NCBI GenBank assembly: GCA_015847255.1
Contig: JADLZK010004590.1
Location: 248,001 to 312,000, forward strand
Reading direction: 5' to 3'
Source: Hyparrhenia diplandra
Taxonomy: Eukaryota; Streptophyta; Magnoliopsida; Poales; Poaceae
Length of the DNA: 64,000 bases
A program made the translations under genes and the position numbers. A model generated the notes under the pieces. The model did not search any database. It saw only the letters and a program-made list of their open reading frames with translations, and was not told where the DNA came from. Each line of letters opens with the position of its first letter. Within the stretch, counting starts at the first letter, position 1. Of the stretch, positions 24,514 to 35,585 are shown piece by piece.

Positions 24514-24708
24514 CATCCCACCCACGACGTCCACAAGCCTGGAGGAGAGCGTGCACGACGACAGCCAGACAGAAGGCACCCAAGATCAAGATGGGCCGCG
24601 TCATGGAAAGCTTGAACACAGGCCCAACAGGCACGTTCGAGGGCCTGAGTGGGAGTGAAGGATGCCCTACCCAGAGGCGTGTGCATCAGGCATTTGTAAC
24701 CTAGAGGA

Positions 24709-25011
24709 TGTTAGAAATCAGAGTTCTCTCAATCACACAATCATAGGCACAAGAACACACAGACACAAAGTGTTGGAGAGGAAGATAGAGTTCTGTATTT
24801 CATTCATTCTCATGTCTCTTGCTCTATATACATACAAGGAGCTGTGAACTCAATATATATAGAGATGCAGGTCGGTTTCTACAGTAACCGCCCTGCTACA
24901 GTAACCACCTTATATAATTATAGCTCATGTCATAAGTAAATATGGTTACTTCCTCCTCTTTATTTAATTGGCCACTAATTTGAGTCAACGTTTGACTCAA
25001 TATTCACAACA
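24709..25011 (-). repeat. 3' LTR of copia element C
   Basis: 303 bp. On the minus strand it runs from TGTTGTGAATATTGAG to TTTCTAACA. The polypurine tract GGGCAAGGGGGAG adjoins it at 25012-25024. The outer flank is GAGGA, but the matching duplication is lost with the truncated right LTR. Confidence 0.92.
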
Positions 25012-25326
25012 CTCCCCCTTGCCCAATTAAGTGTCATGTGCATGCCTCGTTAAAAACTTCTCCCAAAACCCAGTGGGAAAAAGGGCGGAAGAAAAGAGTA
25101 CATCACATGCACCGGCTTAAGTTGCACCTGTTTGCCTCATTAAAAACCTTGCATGAGAAAACCCAGTGGGACAAAACTCATCAAGGAAAAAAGAGTACAA
25201 CAGTTGATGTATTTAGTCGATCTTCAGGATCAACCAATGACCTTCAGGGTCAAGATTTATGAGCTATATTCTTCGGGGAAACTCTCCCCCTGAACCCTGC
25301 ACCACTCTAAGTCGTCTCATGCCAAT

Positions 25327-25593
25327 TCAACGAACACATCTGTGGAAACTAGAGGCAGGAGATTTTGTGAACAAATCTGCCAGATTGTCACATGACCTAG
25401 TTTGCAGAATATCCACTTCCCCGCTCTCCTGGAGCACATGGGGATAGAAGAACTTAGGGGCAATATGCTTTGTGAGATTGCTCTTTATATAGCCCATATC
25501 CATCTGTGCAACACAAGCTGCATTATCTTCATAGATAATGGTAGGGGCGTTGATGGCTTTCATACCACATGACTTCTGGATGTGGTTGATCAT
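25327..25593 (-). pseudogene. RNase H end of copia pol
   Basis: An 88-codon frame with IYEDNAACVAQMDMGYIKS and DNLADLFTKSP, hallmarks of the copia RNase H carboxyl end. It is the best preserved coding fragment of element C. RNase H would remove the RNA strand during reverse transcription. Confidence 0.92.
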
Positions 25594-28300
25594 TCGCCGT
25601 TGCCAAACACATTCTCGTGTGGCTCTTCTCTTTGGGTGGTTGGTTGGTTAATTCACCAAGAAATGGCTCGACCACTATAGAGAAGTATAAGCATCCAGTC
25701 TAGGACCTGACATCATGCAAGTCGAACACACAACTATTATGCTCATATCTCCCCATGATTGGGACTTGGTTCTTCGGGAACCATAGACCAAGGTTTTGAG
25801 TACCTTATAGGTACATGCAGATAGTTTGAGCGCTAACCCAATATCCTTTGGTTGGGTAGCATTGTACCTTGCTAAGAGGTTTTGCTAGGTACATTAATGC
25901 TTGGGCTCAACTTAGGGAACTTCAGGTTCCAACATTCCCTCATTATTACCTTTGGTCTAAATGGGACTTTATCCACTTCAGGGGATCAATCCAACATGGG
26001 AGATTTTAGAGACGGGTGCATAATCCCTCCTTCAGGGAGGTGCTCGAGCTGCTGGCTCAAGTGGGACTTGGTCTCACCAAGGCCCTTTATCTCGGATCCG
26101 TTAAGTCATTGCTTCCTCGATGTCCTTTGAGGTGCCAATGACATAATTCAAGATGATACGGAAATCCTTCGGGGATCTCATATAGAGACAATCAACATTG
26201 CCCGTGTAACCCTCTTTAGGAGGAAGTTATTTTAAATGGTTGAACTACATCCTTTCGGATTATTTCAACCCATACAACGATCGCTGCAGGCGAACGCTAA
26301 AAATGTTGTTATTTTTGATTCGGTCTAGGGATCTTGAGTCCTTCAGGGACTTCTTGTATAGATTCCCGAATCCAGCGACCCATACAAATATGCGGCCGTA
26401 ATATCCATCAACTGCATTTTAAATTCAAGTTATTAGCTGCCATAAATAAAAGTATCGGAATGTCTTTGCCACTCATAACAGGAGTATATTTCATCTCAAT
26501 TGATGACGGGTCTCTATGGAAACCCATATGCCACTAGCCTCGCTTTGTGCCAGATTTGTTCCTCTTCCGGAGGAGACCAACCGCATCCTTCGCCGATGAC
26601 CTTTAGAGGTTGGGTCTCCAAGCCCAATAACCTCTTTCATAAAGCGAGCCTTTGCTCCGCCTTGATTGCTACTACCCTTTTGTCCCAATCTAAGTGCTTC
26701 GGCACTTTGCCATGGACTTTTTATGGACCCGGGTCAATTGGGCTAGCAATTCTTAGGGGCGTAATGTATGTCGACAATGGTGGTCTTTCAATCATGCAAA
26801 TCTCCCGATTCCACATTTTAGTGGCGATCACCCCCGTGATCATCCTCTAGCTCATCATGATTTCCCATAACGATTGAGCTAGGGCGTTCCAATCTTCCAA
26901 TGCGATAATATGCGCGCACGATGCATTGGGATTTCCATCTTCAGGATGGCGTCCTTCAGGGACCTCAACTTCAGGTTGAGTTGCCTCTTCGGGGCCGGGC
27001 ATCCTTAACTTCGGGTTAAGCTTCTTCAACTGAATCCTTAAGTGATGCAAGTGGCACGGGGACTTGTCTATGCGGACGTCTCTGCGGAAACTTGTCCTGA
27101 GCACCCGGAGGTCTCCCCCTCAACCTAGGATCGGAGGAAACAATAGAGCTGGTAATCTTCAGGGTTACCTATGCTCTCTCCGGCGCGTTTACCACGAGTA
27201 AACGCGACATTGTCACTTTTATGATCAACGAAGGCAACTGGCAGCTCATTTGCAAGACCTTGCAAATGCTTAGTCCTCTGAACTTCTGGTTCAGATACAC
27301 TAGTGCGTGAGTTTGGGGAACGCATCTTGCACTCCATGCAATTTCCCAGCATTCCTCTGGATGCCTATCTCCTCCTAATGCTGGGAAATGCATTCAGCGC
27401 ATTGAGCCTTATGAAGATCCCAATCATAGGCTCTCAATATTTGATTATGGACATCCTCCCAACTTCTGGTGGGGTTTCATTGATATACGCTGAGGTGGTG
27501 GTACTGGCACATGTACCGCATAACTCAATGTACACAGATGGGAAATACTTAGTCCTTTCCCACGCACTAGGTGTAGGGGGGGTATTGTTTTCTTATGCAG
27601 CTGTCCTGAGTTGGTTAGTATTACAACTTGCAATACTATGTAGCCGCAACTTCTGGTTGACAGGCTATGTTTCTGTAATAACAACCATATAATCTACTTG
27701 ATCTTCTTGATCAAGGATTTAGCTAGACCCTTTTGTATGCGGGCATGTGGTATTGAATTGCTCTACCTTGATGCCCATAATTAACTTTCAACCTGACCTT
27801 ACCAGTTATCAGGGAATGAAGCTTGGAGGAAACATCAATTTTCAGTGGACAACAGGTCCACCTAGCTCCATGGGGTAGGGGCATCAACAAGCACCATCAA
27901 AATCTAATCAGCCCAACGGGGGCTAAACATGCCCACAAATGTCGCCTTGTATCCGTGGTAGGAACACAAGTGACTTATCCCTAAGCTTCGGGAGGGATGG
28001 TCTAGTTATGAGCTTTTCCCTTTTTTCATATGTAGTGCAATTTAAATCTTCAGGATTTTGGGGAAGCTCTCCAATATCATGGGTTAGCAGAATTGTTGAT
28101 TACCATTATCAACATTTCCAACTCAAGGAGATTGATATCATGCCAACGTGGAATGACTCTAGGATCTCAACGATGGATTCTATAGCAACATATTATTTGG
28201 TGGGCTTAATGCACATGTGGTGCAAACCTAGTGGCAACGAAAGTTTTTCCACCACTTGATTTTGACATCCATAAGCAGATATTCAGTATCTTGCTTAACT
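25594..28300 (-). pseudogene. degenerate RT and integrase region of copia element C
   Basis: On the minus strand, RT motifs appear across frames at about 26270-26560: HKARLVAYGF, then LMDITAAYLYGSLDSGIY, then VPEGLKIPRPN. The linker upstream of RT at 26847-27352 is Pro/Glu-rich (PGPEEATQPEVEVPEGRHP and SEPEVQRTKHLQGLANELP). Many stops and frameshifts. No clear integrase core could be followed between 27400 and 28300. Numerous short palindromes lie in this region. Confidence 0.75.
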
Positions 28301-28458
28301 TGGTCCCCTATGCGGAAACCATCCCCATGGATACAAGTCGAATTGGACTTGTATGGCAAGTCCAACTTGAAGTTGTATGAGAAGTACAAGTTGAACTTGG
28401 ATGCCAAATCCAACTTGAATTTGTATGAGGAGTTCGAATTAAACTTGGATACAAAGAT

Positions 28459-28647
28459 CTAAGTACCCACAGGGAGAACTAGGGTGACACTTCTGGTGTC
28501 TACTAGAATATTGCTTCCGGCAATAACCATATTGTTTCTAGTTTTCATGGAAATATCTAGTCTCCCCATAACTATATTAGTGGTGCTACTGTCAACAGGA
28601 CATATTTCCTTTCTAGCCACAGGTGCCACCGAATAATTTTCCAACAA
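28459..28647 (-). pseudogene. protease remnant of copia element C
   Basis: A 62-codon frame with CPVDSSTTNIVMGRLDIS, matching the copia aspartic protease pattern (Asp-Ser-Ser/Gly-Thr). It marks the gag-protease part of the element, so 28650-30060 should be gag and leader sequence. Confidence 0.65.
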
Positions 28648-30197
28648 AATAATTTTTCATTCTAGGAAACACTACAAGGTTTGGAGGCCTAATAAAACAT
28701 CATCACTCTTCAGGAGCATTATTCGTGACCATAACACTGACGATATGCCTTGCATGTAACATTTCATGATACTAGGTAGGGGAATACTTCAGGTCCCCAT
28801 GAAGTCAGAGTTCTTGTCGAGAAGGTCATCCACTATCGGCATCAATAATCTTGTTATCGTACCTTCATGAGCTACAGGCTCAATGATAGAGTGGGACACA
28901 AGCTGGCTCCCTCGTTCCTACTTCTGGAAGAACATTGGTGGAGCTCGGCCAGGTGTCTCGGGGTACGGCAATTGGTAGGCCAATGCACTTGTACCACCGC
29001 ATCTGTTGCAGGAGTCCTGCTCATCAGATGTTTCACGTGTGACCTTCTTAGTTGCCTCTACCATGGGTCTATCTATGTATCGTCGGGTTTGACCCTGACA
29101 TTGGTAGCCCAAGTGAGGCAGTTGCTGCCGTATAGGCTAGCTCGGCAAACTCTCTTTCCAATTTCTGGCATGTCATGCGACAACAGTATTTACTTCGGGT
29201 AAATACAACGCGCAAAATTACGAGTCGATCATGCATAATCTTCAGGATTATGTGTATATAATCTTTAGGATTATGCAACCATACATAATCTTCGAGATTA
29301 CGTTGTTTCCTAGATATACATGTAATCTACAGGATTACCACACAATTTAAGGAGTAGATTGCGGAAAATATATAAATTGCAATAATGTAAAGCTTGCAAT
29401 AAAGTAAATATTTGTGCCGAGTGCGTATGGCTTCCGACCATAATAACTTTTGCGGACTTTATACCACTCAGTGGCATGATCTCGTGAATATCAAGTTCAC
29501 TATCCACTGTATACGGGCTTCGGGCCGTATGTGTGTGACTCCGTAATCATCGGTGCACTGATCAAATGGTTTATACCATTACCATGCGAGGCACCGGGCC
29601 TCTTTACGCAGTGACTTCAGGTCCTTTAGCAACATGGTTTAGTGCACCTCGGTCCAAGCAAAACTGCTTCCTGCAAATATATAGCGTTGTCGTATGTAAT
29701 CTTCAGGATTACATTACGACCTTTCTCACGGAATATAATTTGCAAATAAATAATTTGCTGAAAGTAATGCGAGAAAGTAAATGGCATTTAAATAATATGC
29801 AGGAATTAAATACGGAAAGTAAATTGCAGTAGATAAATCTGTGGGATTTAAATACTAAAAGGTAAATTACGGTAAATAAATTTATGAAATTTAAACACCG
29901 AATTTAAATTGCAGTAATTAAATAAAGGTAATTACGCACAGCATAAAAGGTAGTGGACTTCGGGGTCACTAATATCTTACGGTCTTCAGGCCGTATTTAG
30001 CGACCTTTTGCTATTTATTTATAGCATGTCCACTATCAAAGGCTTCATGCCATTTATTACCTTGCGTGTTGGGTGCAGCTGGTGCTGGTGTAGCCGTACA
30101 GCAGGGCACCCTCCCATTCTTCACATGCATGCACTTGCTCCTTGTTGCAAGAAAAGACGAGCCACAGTGAAGGGTGAGCTGCAGGCCAGTACATTAA
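28648..30197 (-). other. probable gag/leader remnant of element C, no frame recognised
   Basis: No gag motif could be supported. The stretch holds many palindromes, five of them variants of GTAATCTTCAGGATTAC, and AT-rich sequence at 29700-29940. The part after about 30060 lacks the palindromes and may be a different insertion. Confidence 0.4.
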
Positions 30198-31774
30198 GGC
30201 CTTGTTTAGATGGCTAAAAATTATAACCGAATGTCACATCGCATTAATCTGGGAAGACGTTTTTGTTTGTTAGTGGTAAATATCATCCTACCATGGAGTA
30301 ACTAGGCTCAAAAAAAGAATCGTCTCGCAATGTACATCTAAACTGTGTAATTAGTTATTTTTTTTACCTACATTTAATACTCCAAACATATGTCTTTTGT
30401 TGTATTTAATGTGATGTGATGGAGAGAAAGTGAGAAAAAGGTTAGAAATTTTAGCCATCTAAGAGCAACTCCAGCCCACCCCTTATTTAAGCCCCTACTC
30501 TAAATTCTATGGGGTTTGTAGAAAAAACCAACTCCAATAGAGACCCTAAATGGGACCCTATTTTTCATGCCCCCTCAAATAATAGTATCAAGCCCTCAGA
30601 TCCGTAAAGCCCCTACTCAATGGGACCCACACACTTTTCCTCTCCCCGTCTTCTCGATGCCCGGCGCCGCCATGCGGCCGACCGCCCGAGCTTCCACGCG
30701 CCGCCCCGCGCCGCCGCCCCAACCGTCGCCCGCCAGCGCGTCATGCCATGCCGCCGCGCCGCCTGCGCCGCCCCAACCGTCGCCCGCCCGCGCCATGCCG
30801 CCGCCGCCCACGCCGCGCACGCCGCCCGGCCGCTCCCGATGCGGCACCACGCCGCAAGAGACGGGTCAAGGTCGGACTCGGACCTCCGTGCGACCCGGCC
30901 GAGATGCTTCACCGCGGCATGCTTCTCCTCGCGTCCTTCCTCCCCGCCGCCGACGCTATACCCTCGCCAGTATGCTTCGGAGGTCGCGGCCACCGACGCC
31001 GCCGCCCGCCGCCCGAGAGTCGGAGCGGGCTGCGCCGCTTCTTCCGCCGCAGGCGAGGCCGCCGGGCGTGGGGCACGGCCGCTCCGACGCAACCACCAAG
31101 AACATCGCCCGCACCACCACGTGGTCGCAACGACAGCCCAACAGAAGACGGCACCCCAAGCACCGCCGCCCGCCGTGCTCTTCCAATCCCGGCTCGGAGC
31201 CGGTGCCGGCGTGACGACGCAACGCCGCGGGCGAAGGACGCCGACGCCGACGCGGAAGGCGCGAGTGTGAGGCGTACAGGTGGTGGACCTTCCGAGTGAG
31301 AGGCGCGGCGCATGCCGGGCGCCGTGGCGACCTCCCGGGCTTGCGGATTGTTGGGGTACCCGAGGAACCGGGTTCGCCATCCGCTTTCGACGGAGGCATT
31401 CCCCCCATCCCGGGCGGCGCAAAGCTCCTTCCCCGCCTTGACGCGACGCCGGGGCCAGTGCTCCCACCACATGCGGCCGCCAGATCGCGGAGCCCGACCC
31501 GACGAAGGTGACCCTGAGTCGGTGAGGAACCGGCGTGGCGCCTCCAGACCGGAGGGGACGACGGCGACGACGCGGGGAGAGAGCGCAGGGACCGGGGGAG
31601 GACGCGGCTATTATGATATGTCATTACCAGGTGGAGGAATAGGGGCTCCGCGATTTGTTCCACCTTTGGAGTTGAGGTTTAATTTAAGCCTCTATTTGTT
31701 TTAGTTCAGCATGCAAATGTAATTTTAAGGGCCTAATTTAAGGACTAGCATTCGGAGTTGCTCTAAACAAGGCC
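30198..31774. mobile_element. Tourist-like MITE carrying a nested PIF element
   Basis: Terminal inverted repeats GGCCTTGTTTAG and CTAAACAAGGCC, flanked by TAA target duplications (30195-30197 and 31775-31777), typical of PIF/Harbinger (Tourist) elements. Without the nested insert it is about 275 bp. A second internal match, ATGGCTAAAAATT against AAATTTTAGCCAT, supports the inverted structure. Confidence 0.88.
30463..31763. mobile_element. PIF/Harbinger-type element with GC-rich core, nested in the MITE
   Basis: 1301 bp with inverted ends GAGCAACTCC and GGAGTTGCTC and TAA duplications (30460-30462 and 31764-31766). The core at about 30640-31600 is very GC-rich and open in most frames on both strands (for example minus 30613-31470, 285 codons, and plus 30567-31214), with Ala/Arg/Pro-rich low-complexity products. 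No transposase or known domain is seen. It may hold a captured gene fragment, or the open frames may simply reflect GC content. Confidence 0.8.
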
Positions 31775-32740
31775 TAATTTGACCTTGGCATGCAGGACTC
31801 CACCCGCCCCTTGCATCCTTATCCTCCCCGTCTCTCGTGTGAAAGGAATCCCACTTTCCCTTCTTCAACCTCTGCTCCTTTCTCCAGGAAACATGCAGGG
31901 CAGAGAAAAAGAGAGGAGGCGGCGCCCCCACTTTTTGCGGGGGCTGTCCACACGCACCGCCTGGCGGTTTTTGTATTTGGTTCAGGCCGTAGCGCGTCTG
32001 CGCCGCAGCCGTCCGGGTGCTAGGGGCTGCGGAAGGCCGCTCCAGGGGCCGCACGCCGACCCCGCCGCCGCCGCGGCTCGGGCGCCCTCGCCGGGCGCGC
32101 GCGCCGGCGGCGCGCTGCGGCGCGCGGCCGAGGCGCGCGGCGGCGCCGAGGCAGCGTGGCCAGGCGGCGCGGCGGTGCCGAGGTCGCACCAGTATGGATG
32201 ATATTTTTTTTGTTGTGTTAGGGTGTCCGCGAAGTGTGGGAGACGGCTGGACACGCCGCCCACGCCGGACGCGTTTCCTATTTTGGGCTTTTTGATTCGC
32301 GCCGGGTCGCTTTAGTTCGTGCCATGTGTTGTGCTTATGTACCAAGTGCGCCGGATCCGCGATTTCCCAGCGGCCCACGCGGTCGCGCTCAGCTCCGCTG
32401 TGTCGAATCCTTTTTGATTTGGGCCGTTTTCAAGCGATTTTCTTTCTCCGCGCCTGCTTGTTGTCAGCGCTCGGCAGAGGTCGCGCCCATCCGCGCCCTG
32501 CCGCATGCCCGAGCCGCGCCCGGTGCCGGCGAGCAGAGGTGCAGCAGGCCGCGTCCGACTCGTCCACCGCGCGCACGCCTTCAGTTCAGGGCGCCGCGAC
32601 GGCGGGCCGCAGTGATCAATCAATGGGCGGGGTAGGACCGCAGGTTTGCGCGGGGTGGTCGAGGCAGCTCCAGTCTGCGCCTGAAGCCAGCCTTGCTGGT
32701 ACGCCTCATTTTGCGACCTGGGTAGGGGTCGCTATAATTT
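31775..32740. other. GC-rich segment of unknown origin inside element C
   Basis: Extremely GC-rich between 32020 and 32190 and again at 32380-32620. Frames are open on both strands with low-complexity products. There are no recognised domains, clear ends or target duplications. Copia-like palindromic sequence resumes at about 32740-32790. Confidence 0.4.
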
Positions 32741-33311
32741 GCGTGTGACCATACTCCTCTTCAAAGTTGAAGCAGACAACAGGAAGTAGCGTGTTAGCAG
32801 CTTGGAGGCAAGGCCGGGCTTCGCCTGTGGTTTGCGGCGGCCGGATTTGCTATCCTTCGTGGCGACCTTGGCCCGATCCATCCTCCTTCAGGGCGGAGGA
32901 GGTCGATCCGCTCGCCGTTTTTAGGCATTAGAGGGCGGCAGACGTTCTTGGCGCCCGTTCCTTACTCGTAAGGCTTAGTGTCCATGCTCATCTTCGGGAT
33001 GGCTGGGATGTGGCTCTTCAGAGCCGTTTTTTGTGACGAGCGCAGGCAAGGCCGTTCTTGCATCGCCGGGCGAGCGGAGGCAGGGCCTTCCTTGCATCGC
33101 CCTTTGGTCGTCTCCGTGATGGACATTCCAAGAACGGCGCCCTTTGCTAGAGCCGCCTTTCACGCTGGAAAGAAGCCCGGGCGCTTCGACGCGCCAACGA
33201 CTCGATAGGTGTTCGTGTGTGATGCGTGTGCATCCACTGGTGATGTTGTTCATCACCTTATGTGTAGAAGAACTTGATTTCTTACCTGTTCACCTTATAG
33301 CTCGGTAGAAC

Positions 33312-33325
33312 TCGTGCTGATAACG
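33312..33325 (-). other. primer binding site of copia element C
   Basis: On the minus strand, right after the 5' LTR end TAACA, the sequence is CGTTATCAGCACGAG, a site of the half-tRNA-Met-like kind known from plant copia elements. Confidence 0.6.
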
Positions 33326-33523
33326 TGTTAGAAATCAGAGTTCTCTCAATCACACAATCATAGGCACAAGAACACACAGACACAAAGTGTTGGAGAGGAA
33401 GATAGAGTTCTGTATTTCATTCATTCTCATGTCTCTTGCTCTATATACATACAAGGAGCTGTGAACTCAATATATATAGAGATGCAGGTCGGTTGCTACA
33501 GTAGGTCGGTTTCTACAGTATAG
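33326..33523 (-). repeat. truncated 5' LTR of copia element C
   Basis: Matches 24709-24905 nearly base for base. It has a short duplication of GGTCGGTT..CTACAGTA, then loses similarity at about 33521, so the outer 100 bp of the LTR is missing. Confidence 0.85.
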
Positions 33524-33580
33524 GCTTTTAAAATGTAGGATCATGGAAACAATCTTTACTTTAAAATTAGAAAAGAAAAG

Positions 33581-34698
33581 CTAGTATACTTGTGCATTGT
33601 TATGGATTTTTACTTCTATTAAAAACAACTAATCAAGTGTAGTAATATGTCTCCATATTTCTCATCAATAGTATACTTATTTTGGTGCAAACATATTATC
33701 GACTACTTGTAGGAAAGGAAAATAAGTAATATTATCTGTATACTAAAAAAAGAGGAGACTTAAATAAAAGAACTACCGACGCTTCTGCATGCCATGCCTT
33801 GTCCACTCGATCGGCCGGTTAGTCCACGTGGCCAAGCCTTCCCATTTGCCAGCTCCCATCCGAAGTAATATTAGTTTTTTTTTATATTTTTCTTTTTTGC
33901 CCTTTTTCCTCTTCCTCTTCCTTTCTTTGTTCTTCCATCGTGGAATCGCATCTCCATCGCTCGCGGGCTCGCGGCCCCTGCGCTCACCAATGGCCGTGCA
34001 CCCGGGCCTCGTCCATGCACTCTGTGCTGGTGGCCGTCGAGCTCCGGTCGGCCGCACACGCATCCACCTCGCGAGACTCCTACGCCTCTTCCCCCGGCGG
34101 CGTTGACTGTGCGCTCTCCCGCTAGGCGGCCCGGTGGATCTAGCTGGGCACCCGAGCTCCCCTGCAGGAGATCGCGGGCCCGCTTCTTCGCCATCTCCGG
34201 CCGGCCAAGGCCAACTTCAATTCTTTCCTGTTTCCTCGCGCGGTCGCGTGGCAGTCGTACGGTCGTCCCACCAAGGATACATCCATCCGCTTGATTTTCT
34301 GTTCTTCCTCCTAATCAAGGTGCTTGGCTTCCTTTCTGTAGCCGCATGTTCCTCCCTGCCTTTTCGTCTTACATTTTTGTGATTGTTGTGTAGGTCCACA
34401 GATGTTATGGTAATTGTATTTCCTGTGTTGTATTCGGGAGATTTTGAGGGGATGTGGATTCTATACACTTCCTCCAGATATTGGGCCGGTTGGAATTGGA
34501 GACGGAATCTTGAACGAACGTGCAATTTCGTTTTTCCACGAGCTGGTGGCTGAGGCCGAGACAGGTTAGTTGGGCGGCAGGCATTGAATTATCCAAACAC
34601 ATACAGTACGGACCGATCGGGACTTGGAAACGGGAGGCCAAAGAAATCGTAGGTGAAAAAAAGGGCAAAAATTTTTTCTCTTTATTAATAGGTATAGA
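33581..34698 (-). mobile_element. putative non-autonomous Helitron
   Basis: On the minus strand it would start TCTATACCTATTAATAAAG (34698 inward) and end ...AATGCACAAGTATACTAG at 33581, fitting TC...CTAG Helitron ends and matching the ends of the element at 56368-57290. The 5' flank is A, as expected, but the base after CTAG is C on the minus strand where T is expected. The interior is GC-rich at 33930-34260 with short open frames on both strands, possibly a captured gene fragment. No Rep/helicase sequence. Confidence 0.5.
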
Positions 34699-34804
34699 TA
34701 AAGAAATAAAGTCTTGTAGTTCCCTGCAACATCAAAGTACCAAGTTGCCAATTAACAGACACAAATGCAAGCCGGTCTGATACTTTAAATTTTATGTCAG
34801 TACG

Positions 34805-35497
34805 TGTCACAAACCGGATTGATTGGGCCGGAAGTGACACGCCGGCGACGGTCTTGACGGGCGGCGGCGATGGCGCAGGCGGCAATCGGGGCTGCCGGGC
34901 AGCGGCAATCGAGGCTATCGGGCGGCGGCAATCGGGTTGCCGGGGTTGTTGGAGACGGGGTAGAAGAGGAGGAAGATGTCGGAGGGCGGGCGGCGGCGGT
35001 GGCCGGGCGGCGCTGATGGCGCGCGACGGCACGTGAGGGCGGGCGGCGGCGTGGAGGGCTAGCGGCGGCGGGCGCCGGCGGGCGGTGGCCTCCCCGGGCG
35101 GCGAGGAGGCGGTGTGGCGATGGCGGCGGCGTGGGGGTGCGGCGCGCTATGGGGAGCGGCGCACGCGGGCGCGTGGAGAGAGAGAGAGAGAGAGCGCTGA
35201 GCTTTTGGGTGTTACCCCTTTAATTTTCTTCCCGATCCAATTGATTACATCTCCCTTGTATTTATAGTCCCGGGAAGACTTGCATGAGAAGTAGATCTCT
35301 CTTTATTTCCTAATCTATTTCTCCCTTATCCCTAAATAAGATTACTTAACGAGGAAGCAAACGACGCGATGACGCTAGGTGGTGGCGGCGGGCGGCGGCC
35401 CGGGCGCCGCGCCGGCCTCCTCCTCCCTGGGGCCGCTGGGCCGGCCTTTTAGGGCTTTGATGGGGCCCTTTTGGACCCCTATTTTCGGCACAAGACA
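34805..35497 (-). repeat. 3' LTR of element D
   Basis: On the minus strand it runs from TGTCTTGTGCCGAAAATAGG to CCGGTTTGTGACA. It has a TATTTATAG box near 35258, a GAGAGA run at 35179-35193, and a GC-rich GGCGGCGG-dominated half. Confidence 0.92.
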
Positions 35498-35508
35498 TTT
35501 CCCCACCG
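35498..35508 (-). other. polypurine tract of element D
   Basis: On the minus strand GGTGGGGAAA directly precedes the 3' LTR start TGTCTTG. Confidence 0.8.
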
Positions 35509-35585
35509 TTCGACAAGGTGGCGTATCCACGCATCGCCCAATCCACCCACTAGGGGCGAAGGCGATGCCGAGCTGGGAAGACGTG

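Larger units (their letters stand above)
25200..30060. repeat. dispersed series of short perfect palindromes, mostly with 5-nt loops
   Basis: Read by eye, about 28 perfect inverted repeats have stems of 5-9 bp with a loop of exactly 5 nt. Examples: 25768-25782, 25916-25930, 26026-26040, 26337-26351, 26935-26949, 26964-26980, 27004-27020, 27184-27206 (9-bp stem CGCGTTTAC), 27277-27295, 27697-27715, 27845-27861, 28343-28365 (9-bp stem TTGGACTTG), 29186-29206 (8-bp stem), 29234-29252 and 29696-29712. The loop is often TTCAG or TTCGG, closed by C and G. Others have 4-bp stems or other loop lengths, such as 26692-26707 (6-bp stem, TTCG loop) and 27247-27268 (10-bp stem). They occur in recognisable pol sequence and in non-coding sequence. 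Confidence 0.85.
24709..33523 (-). mobile_element. Ty1/copia element C with nested insertions
   Basis: Two matching LTR sequences start TGTTAGAAATCAGAG at 24709 and 33326. Between them, on the minus strand, lie a polypurine tract, RNase H, RT and protease remnants in copia style, and a primer binding site by the right LTR. The right LTR is truncated. The element carries a Tourist/PIF nest at 30198-31774, a GC-rich segment to about 32740, and the palindrome series at 25200-30060. All coding is broken. Confidence 0.88.

Noticed and set aside
25200..30060. CRISPR-like array
   Set aside because: The palindromes have different stems and irregular spacing, and lie in a plant retrotransposon; no constant repeat or spacer pattern exists.
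30613..31470. 285-codon minus-strand gene
   Set aside because: Low-complexity Ala/Arg/Gly product with equally long frames on the other strand; GC content alone explains the open frames.
32017..32635. Possible gene in the GC-rich segment at 32.0-32.6 kb
   Set aside because: No splice sites, domain or conserved start could be supported; frames are open on both strands.
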